This document shows positions 34,119 through 43,765 of a stretch of DNA of 51,702 nucleotides, in pieces. Under the pieces are notes generated by a model, which was not told where the DNA came from, made no database searches, and saw nothing but the letters and a program-made list of their open reading frames with translations. The translations under genes and the position numbers were made by a program. Position 1 is the stretch's first letter; each line of letters begins with the position of its first letter. Source of the stretch: Oscillatoriales cyanobacterium (GTDB lineage Bacteria > Cyanobacteriota > Cyanobacteriia > CACIAM-69d); contig RDXB01000044.1 of the NCBI GenBank assembly GCA_004292515.1, positions 1-51,702 on the forward strand, in the 5' to 3' direction.

Positions 34119-37100
34119 GTGCATTTGCCGTCGCTGTTGCAAAATACGCACGCAATCGCCATGGCAAGGTTGGAGTCAGGTTCAGTTGGGTCGGCTAAAG
34201 CTAATTCGTCTGCGGAGTGGGAGCGGAAGTCCCCAGCGTTGATGGATCAGAGACAGCAATGGACTATTCCGCTCACGCAGCGGTTGTCGGAGATTGGTTT
34301 TAGACGGGGGTTGGTGGGGCAGGAGGGCAATCGTGTGAATTTACGCCGCAAAACCTTAGCGATCGTGGGCATGGCCGCAATTGTGTCAATTGTGGTGCTC
34401 TGTATCACTCTATCTGTGCTGGTTTCGCGGGATTTCCAGGCCCTCGAAGTGCAGTATGCTCGCCAAGATGTGCAGCGGGCACTCGATGCGCTGTCGTCGG
34501 ATTTAGAAAATTTGACGATCGCCGCCCAGGAATATGCTGAGTGGGATGATACCTATGAATTTGTGGAGCGTCCTAACCCGGACTATGTGCGCTCCAACTT
34601 GATCGATCGCACCTTCAGCGCCCTTCGCTTAAATGCCCTGGCCATTACTAATGCCAAGGCGGAAGTGCTCTACAGCCAGGGCTATGACGTGGTGCGGGGG
34701 CGGATGCGGCCTGCCGATCGCTCTCTGTTGGATTATTTGGCTGGCCCCGGCCGCCAAACCTTGTTGAAATTTGCCCGCCCGGAACAGGTGCGATCGGGGC
34801 TGATTGCCCTGCCGGAAGGGGTGTTGATGGTGGCTGCTCGGCCGATCGTCACCAGCCAGGGTGCTGGCCCGATTCGAGGCAGCCTAGTGGTTGGTCGCTG
34901 GCTCGATCAACGGGAAATTGAGCGGCTGGCTGAGGGGGTGGAACTACGCCTCTCGATGCGCTCGGTGACGGCGGAGGATCAGGCTTGGAATCGCTTACTG
35001 AGTGGGGATCTCAGCGGCGCGATCGCCCTTCAGTCTCCAGAGTCCCAAGAACCCTTCCGGCGCTCACCGGAGGCGATCACGATTCGCTCGCTCCCGTCCG
35101 ACCAACTCCAAGCAGAAACCCTGCTGCAAAGCTTGGAAGGCCAGTCGATCGCCGTTCTGCAAGTCACCTTGCCGCGCGATATCTACCACCGCAGCCAAAG
35201 TGCTGTGCGCTACCTGGGGGCCGCAGCGGTGCTTTGTGGCTTGCTCTTTGGTGGGATCTCGCTGTTTTCGATCGAGAGTCTCGTTTTGGGTCGCTTGGCC
35301 CGGTTGAGTGTGGCGGTGGAAACCATTGGTCACAGCGGCAATCTATCCCAGCGGCTGGGCATGGGCGGTGGTGACGAACTGGGTCGCTTGTCGGACACGA
35401 TCGACGACATGCTGGGAGCGCTCGATCGCTACCAACAGGAGCGCTCCAGTGCCGAAGAACGCTACCGAATCATGGCGGAGAACTCCACCGACCTGATTTC
35501 GCGCCAAACTCCCGACAGTATTTACCTTTATGCTTCCCCCGCTTGCATGGCCCTGTTGGGCTACCAGTCCGAGCAAATGGTGGGGCGATCGCGCTGGGAC
35601 TTTATCCACCCGGATGATCGCGATCGGCTGATTAGCGAAGACACCGAAGCGCGCGATCGCAAAGCCACCTACACCACCCAATACCGCATCCAACGCCAAG
35701 ACGGTCACTACATTTGGTTTGAAACCACCAGCCGCGCCATCTATGACCCCAACAATGGCGACTTCCAAGGCACCCTAGCGGTTTCCCGCGACATTAGCCC
35801 CCGCAAGCAAGTGGAGCAGGATCTGCGCGACAGCGAAAGCTCCATTCGGCGGCTCTATCAAATCGCTGCCGCCCGCAAACTAACCTTCAACGATCGGCTC
35901 CAGCGTCTCTTGCAAATGGGCTGCGAACAATTCGATCTCGACCTGGCCATGCTGGTGGAAATCGACGATCGCTTTGCCACCCTGCCCGACCCCGACCCCG
36001 CCACCTTCCACGGCGGGGCCCCGGCGATCGGTGAGCTGCAATGTCGTGTGGTGGGCATTTTCCGATCGGGTAACCGGGATGATGCCCCCGCTGCTTGGCA
36101 ATGGCGCGTGGGCGATCGCTTCCCCCTGCGCAACACGATTTTCCAAGTGGCCGTGGCCCGGGAAGATCCCCTCTACTTTGAAGCCAAGTCCCTCTCACAA
36201 ATTCGCCCCGAAGCGATCGATGCTGACTTGGCGATCGAAGCCTATCTCGGAACCCCCGTCACCGTCGGGCGACGGGGCTATGGCACCCTTTGTTTTTGGA
36301 GCGATCGACCCCGTGCCCAGCCCTTCAAGGCCGTGGATATTGGACTGCTGGAACTGATGGGCCAGTGGATTGGGGGTGAAATCGAACGGCAACAGGCCGC
36401 CGATGACCTCGCCCGCGCCCGCGACCAAGCCCTCGAAGCCACCCGCGCCAAGAGTGAATTTTTGGCCACCATGAGCCACGAAATCCGCACCCCAATGAAT
36501 GCAGTGATTGGGATGACGGGGCTGCTGTTGGATACGGAACTCACTAACCAGCAGCGTGATTTTGTAGAAACCGTTCGCAGTAGCGGCGATGCCCTGCTCA
36601 CGATCATCAACGACATCTTGGACTTTTCCAAGATTGAGTCCGGCAAGCTGGATCTGGAATATCAACCCTTTGATCTGCGCAGTTGCATTGAGGAGTCCTT
36701 GGACTTGCTGGCCGCCAAGGCCACCGACAAAACGATCGACCTGGCCTACTGGATGGGTCAAACTGTCCCCAACTTGATCGTGGGCGATATTACGCGCCTG
36801 CGGCAGATTTTTGTGAATTTGGTGGGCAATGCGGTCAAGTTCACCGATCGCGGCGAGGTGGTGATCCATGTGGAAGCCAAGCCCCACACCACCGATGATG
36901 AGTCGAACGCGCTGTTGCAAAGCAGTGGTGATGACAGTCTGACCCACAACCGCCACCACGACCACAACGCCCCGCTCTACGATATCCATTTCGCTGTGCG
37001 GGACACGGGCATTGGCATCCCGAGCGATCGCATGGATCGACTGTTCAAATCCTTTAGCCAAGTGGACTCCTCCACCACGCGCCAATATGGTGGCACGGGT

Positions 37101-38555
37101 CTGGGTTTGGCCATCAGCAAACGCCTCGCCGAAATGATGGGTGGGCGAATGTGGGTCGAAAGCCAAGTGGGTCAAGGCTCCACCTTCCATTTCACGATTG
37201 CCGCTGCCGCTGCTCCCTATGCCTCCCTGGTGGATTTCTATGAAGTCCAACCCCAGTTACATGGCAAGCGGGTGTTGATTGTGGATGACAACCACACGCA
37301 CCGGGATATTTTGGCACGCCAAATGCAGGCTTGGGGAACCTTGGCCCAAACCACGGCCATGGCCAGTGAGGCGATCGCCTGGCTAGAGCGGGGTCAGGTG
37401 TTTGACTTGGCCCTGGTGGACTTGCAAATGCCCGGTGTGGATGGGGTCAACCTGGCCCATCGGTTACAGGATCTGGCGGGATCCCATCGGTTGCAAGCGA
37501 TCGCCCTGGCTCCCATGGGCTACCAAGATCGCGGCCAGTCGCCCATTTTCGCAGCCGTGGTTAACAAGCCCGTTAAGCAATCCCAGCTCTACAATGCGCT
37601 GATGACCGTGCTGGGGGGGCGATCGGCTGCCGCCGCCGTGGCTGCCAGATCAGACGCGATTACCATTGATCCTGACCTCGCCGATCGCCATCCCCTCAAG
37701 ATTCTGCTGGCCGAAGACCATGCCGTTAACCAAAAGGTCGCCCTCCAAATCCTGCAACGAATGGGCTACCGCGCCGACGTGGCCGGCAACGGACTAGAGG
37801 TGCTCGAAGCCCTGCGCCGTCAGCCCTACGATGTGGTGCTGATGGATATGCAAATGCCCGAAATGGACGGCATTGAGGCCACCGAGCGCATTCGCCAAGA
37901 ATGGACGATCGAGCAAGGCCCCTACATCATTGCCATGACCGCCAACGCCATGCAGGGCGATCGCGAAGCCTGTATCAAATCGGGCATGGATGACTACATC
38001 AGCAAGCCCATCCGCATCCAAAAGCTGGCCGAAGCCCTCGGCCGCTGTCCTGCCAAAGTGATTGTGGATATTACCGTGCCGGATAGTCCAGCATCGGTTA
38101 TGGTTCCCAGCCCAGCGGTTCGCGTTGTTCACCCCTCCGGCGATGATCGCGGCCCCAGCCCAACCACAACGCCCCGTGATGGTGACTTGGTGGCTGGCTG
38201 GCTGGTGAACGAGCATCCGGTGCTGGATGAGCAAATTCTCGAAAGCTTGCGGGAGGTGGAAGTCCTAGATGAGGCGATCGAACTATATCTGCGCGACTCG
38301 CCCATGTTGCTGGCCAAGGTGCAAACCGCAATTAGCAGCGGCAACTTAATTCACCTCAAGGACGCGGCCCATTCGCTCAAATCCACGAGCGGCACTATGG
38401 GAGCCATCACCGTCTACGAAACCAGCCAGCATCTTGAAACGGCGGCCAAACAAGGGGATCTCGATCGAGCAGCCCACTGGTTACCTGTTGTGGAGCGCGA
38501 GCACGAGCGGGCGATCGCCGCCCTCAGCGAGATCGAAGCGACCCCATTGATTTGA
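34119..38555 (+). CDS. Hybrid sensor histidine kinase (CHASE4-HAMP-PAS-GAF-HisKA-HATPase-REC-REC-HPt)
   Basis: The chain is 1,478 residues. Membrane segments lie near 80-102 and 365-385 and flank a CHASE4-type extracytoplasmic sensor ([20 protein letters not shown]). HAMP, PAS (about 450-570, with [17 protein letters not shown]) and GAF (about 590-755) follow. The HisKA histidine is in [17 protein letters not shown], and the HATPase shows [20 protein letters not shown] and [10 protein letters not shown]. Two receiver domains have their aspartates in [13 protein letters not shown] and [15 protein letters not shown]-terminal HPt has its histidine in [12 protein letters not shown]. All four phosphorelay sites are thus present in one protein, a complete internal relay. 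The signal and the downstream regulator are unknown. The GTG start is uncertain: ATGs at 34161 and 34242 are alternatives, and none has a clear ribosome site. Confidence 0.92.
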   Translation: MHLPSLLQNTHAIAMARLESGSVGSAKANSSAEWERKSPALMDQRQQWTIPLTQRLSEIGFRRGLVGQEGNRVNLRRKTLAIVGMAAIVSIVVLCITLSVLVSRDFQALEVQYARQDVQRALDALSSDLENLTIAAQEYAEWDDTYEFVERPNPDYVRSNLIDRTFSALRLNALAITNAKAEVLYSQGYDVVRGRMRPADRSLLDYLAGPGRQTLLKFARPEQVRSGLIALPEGVLMVAARPIVTSQGAGPIRGSLVVGRWLDQREIERLAEGVELRLSMRSVTAEDQAWNRLLSGDLSGAIALQSPESQEPFRRSPEAITIRSLPSDQLQAETLLQSLEGQSIAVLQVTLPRDIYHRSQSAVRYLGAAAVLCGLLFGGISLFSIESLVLGRLARLSVAVETIGHSGNLSQRLGMGGGDELGRLSDTIDDMLGALDRYQQERSSAEERYRIMAENSTDLISRQTPDSIYLYASPACMALLGYQSEQMVGRSRWDFIHPDDRDRLISEDTEARDRKATYTTQYRIQRQDGHYIWFETTSRAIYDPNNGDFQGTLAVSRDISPRKQVEQDLRDSESSIRRLYQIAAARKLTFNDRLQRLLQMGCEQFDLDLAMLVEIDDRFATLPDPDPATFHGGAPAIGELQCRVVGIFRSGNRDDAPAAWQWRVGDRFPLRNTIFQVAVAREDPLYFEAKSLSQIRPEAIDADLAIEAYLGTPVTVGRRGYGTLCFWSDRPRAQPFKAVDIGLLELMGQWIGGEIERQQAADDLARARDQALEATRAKSEFLATMSHEIRTPMNAVIGMTGLLLDTELTNQQRDFVETVRSSGDALLTIINDILDFSKIESGKLDLEYQPFDLRSCIEESLDLLAAKATDKTIDLAYWMGQTVPNLIVGDITRLRQIFVNLVGNAVKFTDRGEVVIHVEAKPHTTDDESNALLQSSGDDSLTHNRHHDHNAPLYDIHFAVRDTGIGIPSDRMDRLFKSFSQVDSSTTRQYGGTGLGLAISKRLAEMMGGRMWVESQVGQGSTFHFTIAAAAAPYASLVDFYEVQPQLHGKRVLIVDDNHTHRDILARQMQAWGTLAQTTAMASEAIAWLERGQVFDLALVDLQMPGVDGVNLAHRLQDLAGSHRLQAIALAPMGYQDRGQSPIFAAVVNKPVKQSQLYNALMTVLGGRSAAAAVAARSDAITIDPDLADRHPLKILLAEDHAVNQKVALQILQRMGYRADVAGNGLEVLEALRRQPYDVVLMDMQMPEMDGIEATERIRQEWTIEQGPYIIAMTANAMQGDREACIKSGMDDYISKPIRIQKLAEALGRCPAKVIVDITVPDSPASVMVPSPAVRVVHPSGDDRGPSPTTTPRDGDLVAGWLVNEHPVLDEQILESLREVEVLDEAIELYLRDSPMLLAKVQTAISSGNLIHLKDAAHSLKSTSGTMGAITVYETSQHLETAAKQGDLDRAAHWLPVVEREHERAIAALSEIEATPLI

Positions 38556-38657
38556 CCGATTGGCGTGACAACCGGTTTCAACAGTCTGCACAGGCGATGT
38601 CCACACCGAACCATTCTTCGCTCAACCCACTGGAGCAACCCACTGGAGTGGGGCTTG

Positions 38658-38687
38658 GCCTAGGAGCCTTGACATGGGTTCCTAGGC
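38658..38687. terminator. Possible bidirectional hairpin between convergent genes
   Basis: GCCTAGGA and TCCTAGGC pair perfectly, and the stem can extend by three or four wobble pairs around a TGACAT loop. It lies between the convergent hybrid kinase and ndhO. There is no T-run, so termination is only suggested by position. A CAACCCACTGGAG repeat (x2) lies just to the left. Confidence 0.35.
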
Positions 38688-38744
38688 GGGTAGCACTGAA
38701 ACCAAACCAACGGTCAACAGAGTAACCGAGTCTTCACCCCGGTC

Positions 38745-38963
38745 TTAATTCGTAAACTCTTCGAGCTGGTCAGAATGCAACCAAACGTTGGGAGTCGGCA
38801 CTTTTCCCCATTTCACCAGCATGTAGTCACCGCGAATATCCAACACTTCACCCTTACTTTCAAACAAGTAGGACGGCAAACGCTGATCGCTCGCTTTGGC
38901 TTCGAGGCTATTTTCCAGCTTTTCGCGAATGGCACGAACGAAGGAACCTTTCTTTACCGGCAT
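38745..38963 (-). CDS. ndhO: NAD(P)H-quinone oxidoreductase subunit O
   Basis: NdhO is a small cyanobacterial/plastid-specific subunit of the thylakoid NDH-1 complex, which serves respiration, cyclic electron flow and CO2 uptake. With ATG before PVKKGSF the protein has 72 residues, the usual size. The conserved blocks are [36 protein letters not shown] and [20 protein letters not shown]. The open frame begins nine codons earlier, but those residues are outside the family. It is soluble, without membrane segments, as expected for a peripheral subunit. It stands upstream of no other ndh gene here; mutM and psaE lie upstream in the same direction. Confidence 0.95.
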   Translation of the reverse strand: MPVKKGSFVRAIREKLENSLEAKASDQRLPSYLFESKGEVLDIRGDYMLVKWGKVPTPNVWLHSDQLEEFTN

Positions 38964-39128
38964 AGGAGAAGGCGCGAATGGCGCGAGCAAGGGTCAATTT
39001 CGTGCCTCCATTGTAAAACCAAGGTTAAATCCCACAGCACTGGGAAGCGATCGACCGGTTTTAAAGGCGTTATAGGCGTTATAGGCCCAGTTGCCCGAAC
39101 GAAACTTGAGTCTCCTGCTGGTCTTCTA

Positions 39129-40079
39129 TTAGGCCCCATTCCCCTGCCTGAGATCTTGGGCAGTCTTGGTGCTGTGAGGGGTGGCGATCGCCCGTCCCGG
39201 TTGGGTTGCGCTTCCAGAACGGGGCTGGCACTGGGGACAAACGTGGCTGGAGCGCCCCGCGATTTTTAAGCGCAAAATCGGCGTACCACATACTCGGCAG
39301 GGCTGTCCCTTGCGGTTATAGACCCATGCTTCGCCGCCGTAGTTGCCATTCACTCCCTGGAGGTTCACAAAGTCGCTGAAGGTTGTTCCACCCGCCGCTA
39401 AACTTGCCTCCAAGACTTGGCGAATGCTGTGATGAAGCCGAGCGATTTGCTCAGGGGTTAGGTCGGCGCTAGGGGTTTCGGGCCAAATGCCCGCTAGAAA
39501 CAAAGACTCGTCGGCATAGATATTACCTAAGCCGGCCACGATGTCTTGATCGAGCAAGGTGGCTTTGATGGTTTTGTGGCGATGACCTAGTCGTTGGGCG
39601 AAGTACTCGATCGAAAAGGCTGCATCAAAGGGTTCGGGGCCCAGCTTGGCTAGCCCGGTGATTACCTGCTCGATCGGCTGACCGGGCGGCACCCACCACA
39701 GGTGTCCAAAGGTGCGCTGATCGACAAACCGCAGCTCTCGCTCAGTGGCTGGGGCTTCAGCCGATCGCAACCGCAATCGCAGGCGCGTGTGGTGATGCAG
39801 CGGCGCGGCCGGGTCGAGCCACAAAAACTGTCCCGTCATCCGCAGATGGGCCCCTAGCCAGCCGGCCGATCGCCCCGATCGCTGAAGCGCACCCATCAGG
39901 TACTTGCCCCGTCGCTGCCAGGTGGCGATCGTACAGCCCGTGATGCCTGCTAAAAATTCTTGGGGTGAGGGGGCCGCCACTGCGCGATCAAGCAGCACTT
40001 CTCCCCCCAAAAACGACCAGCCGGGAGTGGTTGCCGCCAAGCCCCGCCGGACGGTTTCAACCTCTGGCAGTTCTGGCAT
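39129..40079 (-). CDS. mutM: Formamidopyrimidine-DNA glycosylase
   Basis: MutM (Fpg) excises 8-oxoguanine and formamidopyrimidines and cleaves the abasic site. The N-terminus is PELPEVETVRRGL, where the proline after the initiator methionine is the catalytic nucleophile and the following glutamate is essential. The H2TH region is IVAGLGNIYADESLFLAGI. The C-terminal zinc finger has its cysteines in CRVCGTPIL and HVCPQCQ. The protein of 316 residues is slightly longer than typical because of a tail after the zinc finger. It lies 120 bp downstream of psaE, an arrangement I recall from other cyanobacteria. The enzyme suits a phototroph exposed to oxidative damage. Confidence 0.96.
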   Translation of the reverse strand: MPELPEVETVRRGLAATTPGWSFLGGEVLLDRAVAAPSPQEFLAGITGCTIATWQRRGKYLMGALQRSGRSAGWLGAHLRMTGQFLWLDPAAPLHHHTRLRLRLRSAEAPATERELRFVDQRTFGHLWWVPPGQPIEQVITGLAKLGPEPFDAAFSIEYFAQRLGHRHKTIKATLLDQDIVAGLGNIYADESLFLAGIWPETPSADLTPEQIARLHHSIRQVLEASLAAGGTTFSDFVNLQGVNGNYGGEAWVYNRKGQPCRVCGTPILRLKIAGRSSHVCPQCQPRSGSATQPGRAIATPHSTKTAQDLRQGNGA

Positions 40080-40199
40080 AGTCTCTCCCGGCTCTCAAAA
40101 TGCCAACGACGAATCCAGCTACGACCCGATCGAAGGCTCGATCGGCCACAATTCTGAGCTGCTTTGTCCGAGTAATCGGCCATTACAGCCCGCGATCGC

Positions 40200-40415
40200 T
40201 TATTTTTTCGCAGCAGCTTTCGGAGCTTCCACCACTTCCAGCTCTTCGGGTGCGAAGTTGTTGGTATTAATGTTCGAGTAATTGACCTTATCGAAACGGA
40301 CAATCACCGAGTACTTGATGCCGCTTTGGTCGATCGAGGCTACCGTGCCCACGTCACGATACCAGTAAGACTCAGGGCGCAGAACCCGCACTTTAGCACC
40401 GCGTTGAACCGTCAT
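40200..40415 (-). CDS. psaE: Photosystem I reaction centre subunit IV
   Basis: PsaE is the small stromal-side subunit that stabilises ferredoxin docking and supports cyclic electron flow. The 71 residues show the SH3-like fold sequence: [40 protein letters not shown] and [20 protein letters not shown]. The lysine-rich tail (APKAAAKK) is normal. GAGGAAG lies about nine bases before the ATG and should give strong translation. A short palindrome, AGCCATGGGATGGCT, sits in the leader. It is probably transcribed alone or with mutM. Confidence 0.98.
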   Translation of the reverse strand: MTVQRGAKVRVLRPESYWYRDVGTVASIDQSGIKYSVIVRFDKVNYSNINTNNFAPEELEVVEAPKAAAKK

Positions 40416-40442
40416 AGGTTTATCTTCCTCTCTTGTAAATCA

Positions 40443-40457
40443 AGCCATGGGATGGCT
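40443..40457. promoter_or_regulatory. Palindrome in the psaE leader
   Basis: AGCCAT-GGG-ATGGCT is a perfect six-base dyad about 30 bp before the psaE start codon. It could be a protein-binding site or a weak RNA hairpin. The role is unknown. Confidence 0.3.
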
Positions 40458-40480
40458 GCTTTCTAGGCTACTATCGCCTA

Positions 40481-40506
40481 CCCCACGGCTAAAGGGGTGG
40501 GGTTTT
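40481..40506 (+). terminator. Hairpin with T-run between psaE and the secreted-protein gene
   Basis: CCCCAC and GTGGGG pair around a ten-base loop and are followed by TTTTAAGTTTTATT on the plus strand. Genes on both sides run on the minus strand, where the T-run would precede the stem, so it may instead be a remnant of an IS end. Similar CCCCAC...GTGGGGTTTT hairpins flank IS200/IS605-type elements, but no transposase is present. Confidence 0.35.
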
Positions 40507-40553
40507 AAGTTTTATTACTCAAGCTCGCTCGATGAGCACTGCTCAACCGATCC

Positions 40554-41105
40554 CTAGGGTTCGTTGCTAGGAGCTGCGGGCCAAGTGCAATCGCCAGCCC
40601 ACTGACGTTTAAAGCCCAAGCGCGATCGATTCGGAACCGTCAAAATGACAGGATTCTTATCATCTTCAGCCAGAAAAAAAGCTTGCAGATGCTGCTGCGT
40701 CGTGATGTTGCAGTAGTAGCGCTGGTTGCCGATCGAATACAACGCCTGCCAAATACCGCTCCAGCGGCTTTCACGATAAATCCCGTCCGGCCAGGGACAA
40801 ATTCCCGTATTGACTCGACCGCGATCGAACGTGGAGCGATCGCCCACAACTCGGACAATCCCATCTCCACCAAATGCCGTCAGTTGGTCACGGTTCATCA
40901 CCGTACACATTCGACCATCGGCAGCAATCCACCGAATAGTGGAGCTGCTGATGTGCCGATAGAATCCCGCCGGCCAAGACTGCTGCGGGCGCTGCTGCTC
41001 TTGGGCATAACTCGGCTCTCCCGTAGTGACTGCCCCCGCCAAACAGGTAGCCGCAAGCAGCGCCCCCAATCGTCCGGCTTGTCGCACCTGTGCCGAACCA
41101 ACCAT
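40554..41105 (-). CDS. Secreted protein of unknown function
   Basis: The 183-residue protein has a signal peptide (LGALLAATCLAGAVTTGEPS followed by YAQ) and a mature part with four cysteines. Visible segments are WPAGFYRHISSSTIRWIAAD, GRMCTVMNRDQLTAFGG, GICPWPDGIYRESRW and NQRYYCNITTQQHLQAF. WPAGFYRH and WPDGIYRE look like two copies of one motif. I do not recognise the family. A GAGG-rich leader and the signal sequence favour the ATG chosen over the start 20 codons upstream. The gene follows the PilP-like lipoprotein gene after 75 bp on the same strand, so both exported proteins may form one unit. Confidence 0.6.
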   Translation of the reverse strand: MVGSAQVRQAGRLGALLAATCLAGAVTTGEPSYAQEQQRPQQSWPAGFYRHISSSTIRWIAADGRMCTVMNRDQLTAFGGDGIVRVVGDRSTFDRGRVNTGICPWPDGIYRESRWSGIWQALYSIGNQRYYCNITTQQHLQAFFLAEDDKNPVILTVPNRSRLGFKRQWAGDCTWPAAPSNEP

Positions 41106-41180
41106 ACCCCTCACTCCTCTTGTATCGACTTCTATCGATCTCAAATCGCCCGATCCGAATGCCAATTATCCCAAGCGCCC

Positions 41181-42074
41181 TCAGCGCATAGCAATTGCAG
41201 GATTGGTATCACCCACATTTTTGGCAACTTCTTGGCCGTATTGCTCAAAAATCACGACCGGATCAAGCACTTTATTCAGTTCAACCCGCTTGACGAGTAC
41301 TTGACCGTTGGCAATGCGATCGCCGACGCTCACGTAGCGCTCAGTGTTTTCCCCAGGAATCTGTACGATCACCTTAAATTCGTTGCCAACCTGCACAACA
41401 CCCGTCACTTTCAAGGCCAACGCATCAGATGGTGCAGGCGGTGCGGCCGGTGCAGCCGGCTGAACAGGGACAGAAGGTGACTGCGGACGTGCAACTGTAG
41501 CCGGCCGTTGCGGACGTGCAACTGTAGCCGGCCGTTGCGGACGTGCTGTTGTGGCAGGTTGCGCAGGGCGTGGATTGGGGGGGTCGCCCAGTGCAGGCGG
41601 CCCATACCCACGAAACGCACGACCTTGCGAGTCACTCTGAGGCTCTGAGACAAATGAACGGGGAATGGCGATCGGTCGTTCTGCCGGGGTCTGTTGCGAT
41701 GCCGGTTTCTTAGGAGTTAGTAAGCTACCGTCTCCCAAGCGCGCTTCTGGCCTGACTTGGAGTGGAATGGCGAATGGGTCGCGGCGATTGTTTTTGGCCT
41801 GCCCTTGAATCTCTGCTTGGGTTTGTTTATTGCGCGCGTCGATGTTGGTGGGCTGGATAAACCGGGCCATTGCAGGCAGGGAAGTGGCCGGCTTGCCAGC
41901 AACCATCGGGGATTTGAAGTCGGCCTTGGGTACAGCCGGGGACTCGCTGGCTGTGGGGGCAGATGAGGCTTCGGGACTTGCTGCATCGGTGCTTGCAGTT
42001 TCTGTGGGGCCACCACAACTGGTGGCTGCCACCAGCAGGGCTACGGCTGCCCCAAACCGTACCAGGCTGGGCAT
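41181..42074 (-). CDS. Putative lipoprotein with PilP/GspC-like C-terminal domain
   Basis: The 297-residue protein begins with a lipoprotein signal (RFGAAVALLVAATSC), with cysteine 20 or so as the lipidation site. A long disordered region rich in A, P, S and T follows. It contains NNRRDPFAIPLQVRPEA, where R-R-D-P-F recalls the DPF-type motif of pilus and secretion proteins. Three tandem PQRPATVAR repeats come next, encoded by near-identical 27-bp DNA units. The C-terminus (LKVTGVVQVGNEFKVIVQIP, then SVGDRIANGQVLVKRVELNK) resembles the small beta domain of PilP/GspC. GGAG eight bases before the ATG supports the start. It lies next to sigF, whose product controls type IV pili in other cyanobacteria. 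A pilus-alignment role is therefore a reasonable inference, not proven. Confidence 0.6.
   Translation of the reverse strand: MPSLVRFGAAVALLVAATSCGGPTETASTDAASPEASSAPTASESPAVPKADFKSPMVAGKPATSLPAMARFIQPTNIDARNKQTQAEIQGQAKNNRRDPFAIPLQVRPEARLGDGSLLTPKKPASQQTPAERPIAIPRSFVSEPQSDSQGRAFRGYGPPALGDPPNPRPAQPATTARPQRPATVARPQRPATVARPQSPSVPVQPAAPAAPPAPSDALALKVTGVVQVGNEFKVIVQIPGENTERYVSVGDRIANGQVLVKRVELNKVLDPVVIFEQYGQEVAKNVGDTNPAIAMR
41475..41555. repeat. Intragenic 27-bp tandem repeat x3
   Basis: GGACGTGCAACTGTAGCCGG plus CCGTTGC-type units repeat about three times inside the lipoprotein gene, the third being degenerate. They encode the PQRPATVAR repeats. The unit is a multiple of three, so copy-number change keeps the frame. 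Confidence 0.75.
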
Positions 42075-42189
42075 AACTGCTTCTCCGCTATTGTTCCGAA
42101 AGACTGAGCTGCCAAGCATTGTAACCAATGCCTTGGCGATCGTCTCGTTTTATAGTCAGGAATCGTAGGTGGGCCGATCGCCTGACAAT

Positions 42190-42250
42190 GATCTGCACTG
42201 ATCTGCGCTGATCTGCACTGAACTAGGTGACATCACTAGGTGACATCAGG
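42190..42250. repeat. Two short tandem arrays (11-bp x3 and 13-bp x2)
   Basis: GATCTGCACT-type units occur three times, followed by CTAGGTGACATCA twice. They lie in the spacer between sigF and the PilP-like lipoprotein gene. Confidence 0.8.
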
Positions 42251-42363
42251 GTTGGTGGGTTGACCGATGATTTCGATTGATTTCGATGAACAGGTTAACC
42301 GATTGACTGTTCTATAGATTCTCATAGACGGCTAAACCCCCACACCGGATGGCCGGGCGATCG

Positions 42364-43152
42364 CTAGTCTTCGGGCATATCCATCAGGTCTTTGAGGGAT
42401 TCCAGACCTTTGCGCACGCGACGCGAGACGGTCACAGCGCTGATGCCCATTCGATCGGCGACTTCTTTTTGGGTTAGGTCATGCAGAAACACAAACTCTA
42501 GAATTTGCCGGGTGCGCTCTTCAAGTTTCACAAGGGCTTGGTTTAGCCGCAGCCGATCTTCCTCGGCGAGTTGGAAACTACGGTACTTGCGATCGGGCAG
42601 GGTTTCCCCCAGGCAGGCAGGCTCGTCATCGTCGCTGCGAATCGGGGCATCCAGACTCAGGAGCGATCGATTTTGGCGAGCTAGTTCCACGTGTTGCCAC
42701 TCCGATAGCTCAATACCTAAGGCGGTGGCCACTTCGGCTTCGGTGGGCTGGCGGCTCAGTTCCACCCGCAGCGTTCGGGTCATGGTGGCGGCCTGCTGCT
42801 GGAGTTCTAGCCAGCGGCGCGGAATCCGAATTGAGCCGCTGCGATCGCGTAGGTAATGTTGGATCTCGCCCCGGATGTAGGGCAGGGCAAAGGAGCTGAA
42901 CGCATTGCCTTTGGTGGCATCAAAGCGCTCGATCGCCCGAATTAGCCCGATGCTGCCAATTTGCAGCAAGTCTTCATAGCTTTCTTGGCACTGGGCAACC
43001 CAATGGGCGGCCTCTTTTTTGACCAGGCCGAAGTTGAGTTCGACCAAGCGGTTTCTGAGATCAGTGGACGGAGATGCCCGATAAGCCGTCAGCAGTTCTA
43101 GGCTGCGGGCACGCAGGTCGTTGGATGCAACACAAGCAGAACGGGCAGCCAT
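42364..43152 (-). CDS. sigF: RNA polymerase sigma factor SigF (group 3)
   Basis: The 262 residues contain sigma regions 2, 3 and 4 of the sigma-28/sigma-B type. Region 2 has LVELNFGLVKKEAAHWV, SYEDLLQIGSIGLIRAIERF and FSSFALPYIRGEIQHYLRD. Region 3 has SIRIPRRWLELQQQ. Region 4 has LTQKEVADRMGISAVTVSRR as its helix-turn-helix. The pattern fits cyanobacterial SigF, which in Synechocystis drives pilA and motility genes. No anti-sigma factor gene is adjacent. A PilP-like lipoprotein gene lies downstream in the same direction, which is consistent with a pilus link. The start has no clear ribosome site. Confidence 0.88.
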   Translation of the reverse strand: MAARSACVASNDLRARSLELLTAYRASPSTDLRNRLVELNFGLVKKEAAHWVAQCQESYEDLLQIGSIGLIRAIERFDATKGNAFSSFALPYIRGEIQHYLRDRSGSIRIPRRWLELQQQAATMTRTLRVELSRQPTEAEVATALGIELSEWQHVELARQNRSLLSLDAPIRSDDDEPACLGETLPDRKYRSFQLAEEDRLRLNQALVKLEERTRQILEFVFLHDLTQKEVADRMGISAVTVSRRVRKGLESLKDLMDMPED

Positions 43153-43765
43153 GGCTCTCGCGGGGTAGTGCGGTGACTAGGGGGTCTTACACCCTGATGG
43201 TTAGTTTATGGGTAGGGTTGACCCAACGCTGTGATTCGCAGCACAGCGTTGCAAATCATCAAAATTCGAGGAGGACTAGACAACATTTACTTAACAATTC
43301 GAGTTAAAACCATCCCTGCTCAATGGCGCAAAATGCTGCGAAATGCAGTGCAACCCTATGCCATCTAGTCACTCGCCCGAAACAGGACAGCAGAGCCTAA
43401 TTAACAACAAACCCATGAATTCTGTGTGAAAAAGCGTCTGAATCGGAAATTCTCAGAATCAGAATCCCCAAAAATTGGAGAGCGATCGCCCTTAAAAATC
43501 CTTCAGGGTCAGGTCGGGTCGGAGATTGACGGCCACCGCATCGCCTTGACAACCCTTCACACCGGTCTAAGGGGATGTCTGAAGAGCCAAAATTGATACT
43601 CTGGATGCCCCAGCGATCGACGCAGACAAGGGGCTTAGGGGCAATGAAGACTGTCCTAAAGTCTCAATGGCCCCATTCCTCAATCCTGGGTGGCTGGGTT
43701 ATTTCCTATTGCCCGGTCAGGCTTCCTGGGTCTGGCCAAGGGCTGCTGACCAGTTTAGTTTGCTG
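43153..43765. other. 613-bp spacer between the Rieske oxidoreductase and sigF
   Basis: The right three quarters of the spacer upstream of sigF is AT-richer in part (43250-43480) and should hold the sigF promoter. The left part contains a truncated family-A element (listed separately). No convincing gene is seen on either strand. Confidence 0.5.
43570..43642. mobile_element. Truncated family-A element
   Basis: GGGGATGTCTGAAGAG matches the left end of the 1231-1358 element, followed by GATACTCTGGATGCCCCA and GATCGACG(C)AGACAAGGGG in the same order. The sequence then diverges at CTTAGGGGCAATG and no right-hand repeat follows. It is the left half of a decayed copy. Confidence 0.55.

Noticed and set aside
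36195-37250. Minus-strand ORF of 351 codons
   Set aside because: Antisense to the GAF and kinase core of the hybrid kinase; composition is typical of a reverse-frame shadow.
40443-40457. Idea that the psaE leader palindrome is a site for the small HTH proteins because both contain ATGGCT
   Set aside because: The arms point the opposite way and have a three-base spacer, unlike the N6 dyads; a six-base match is expected by chance.
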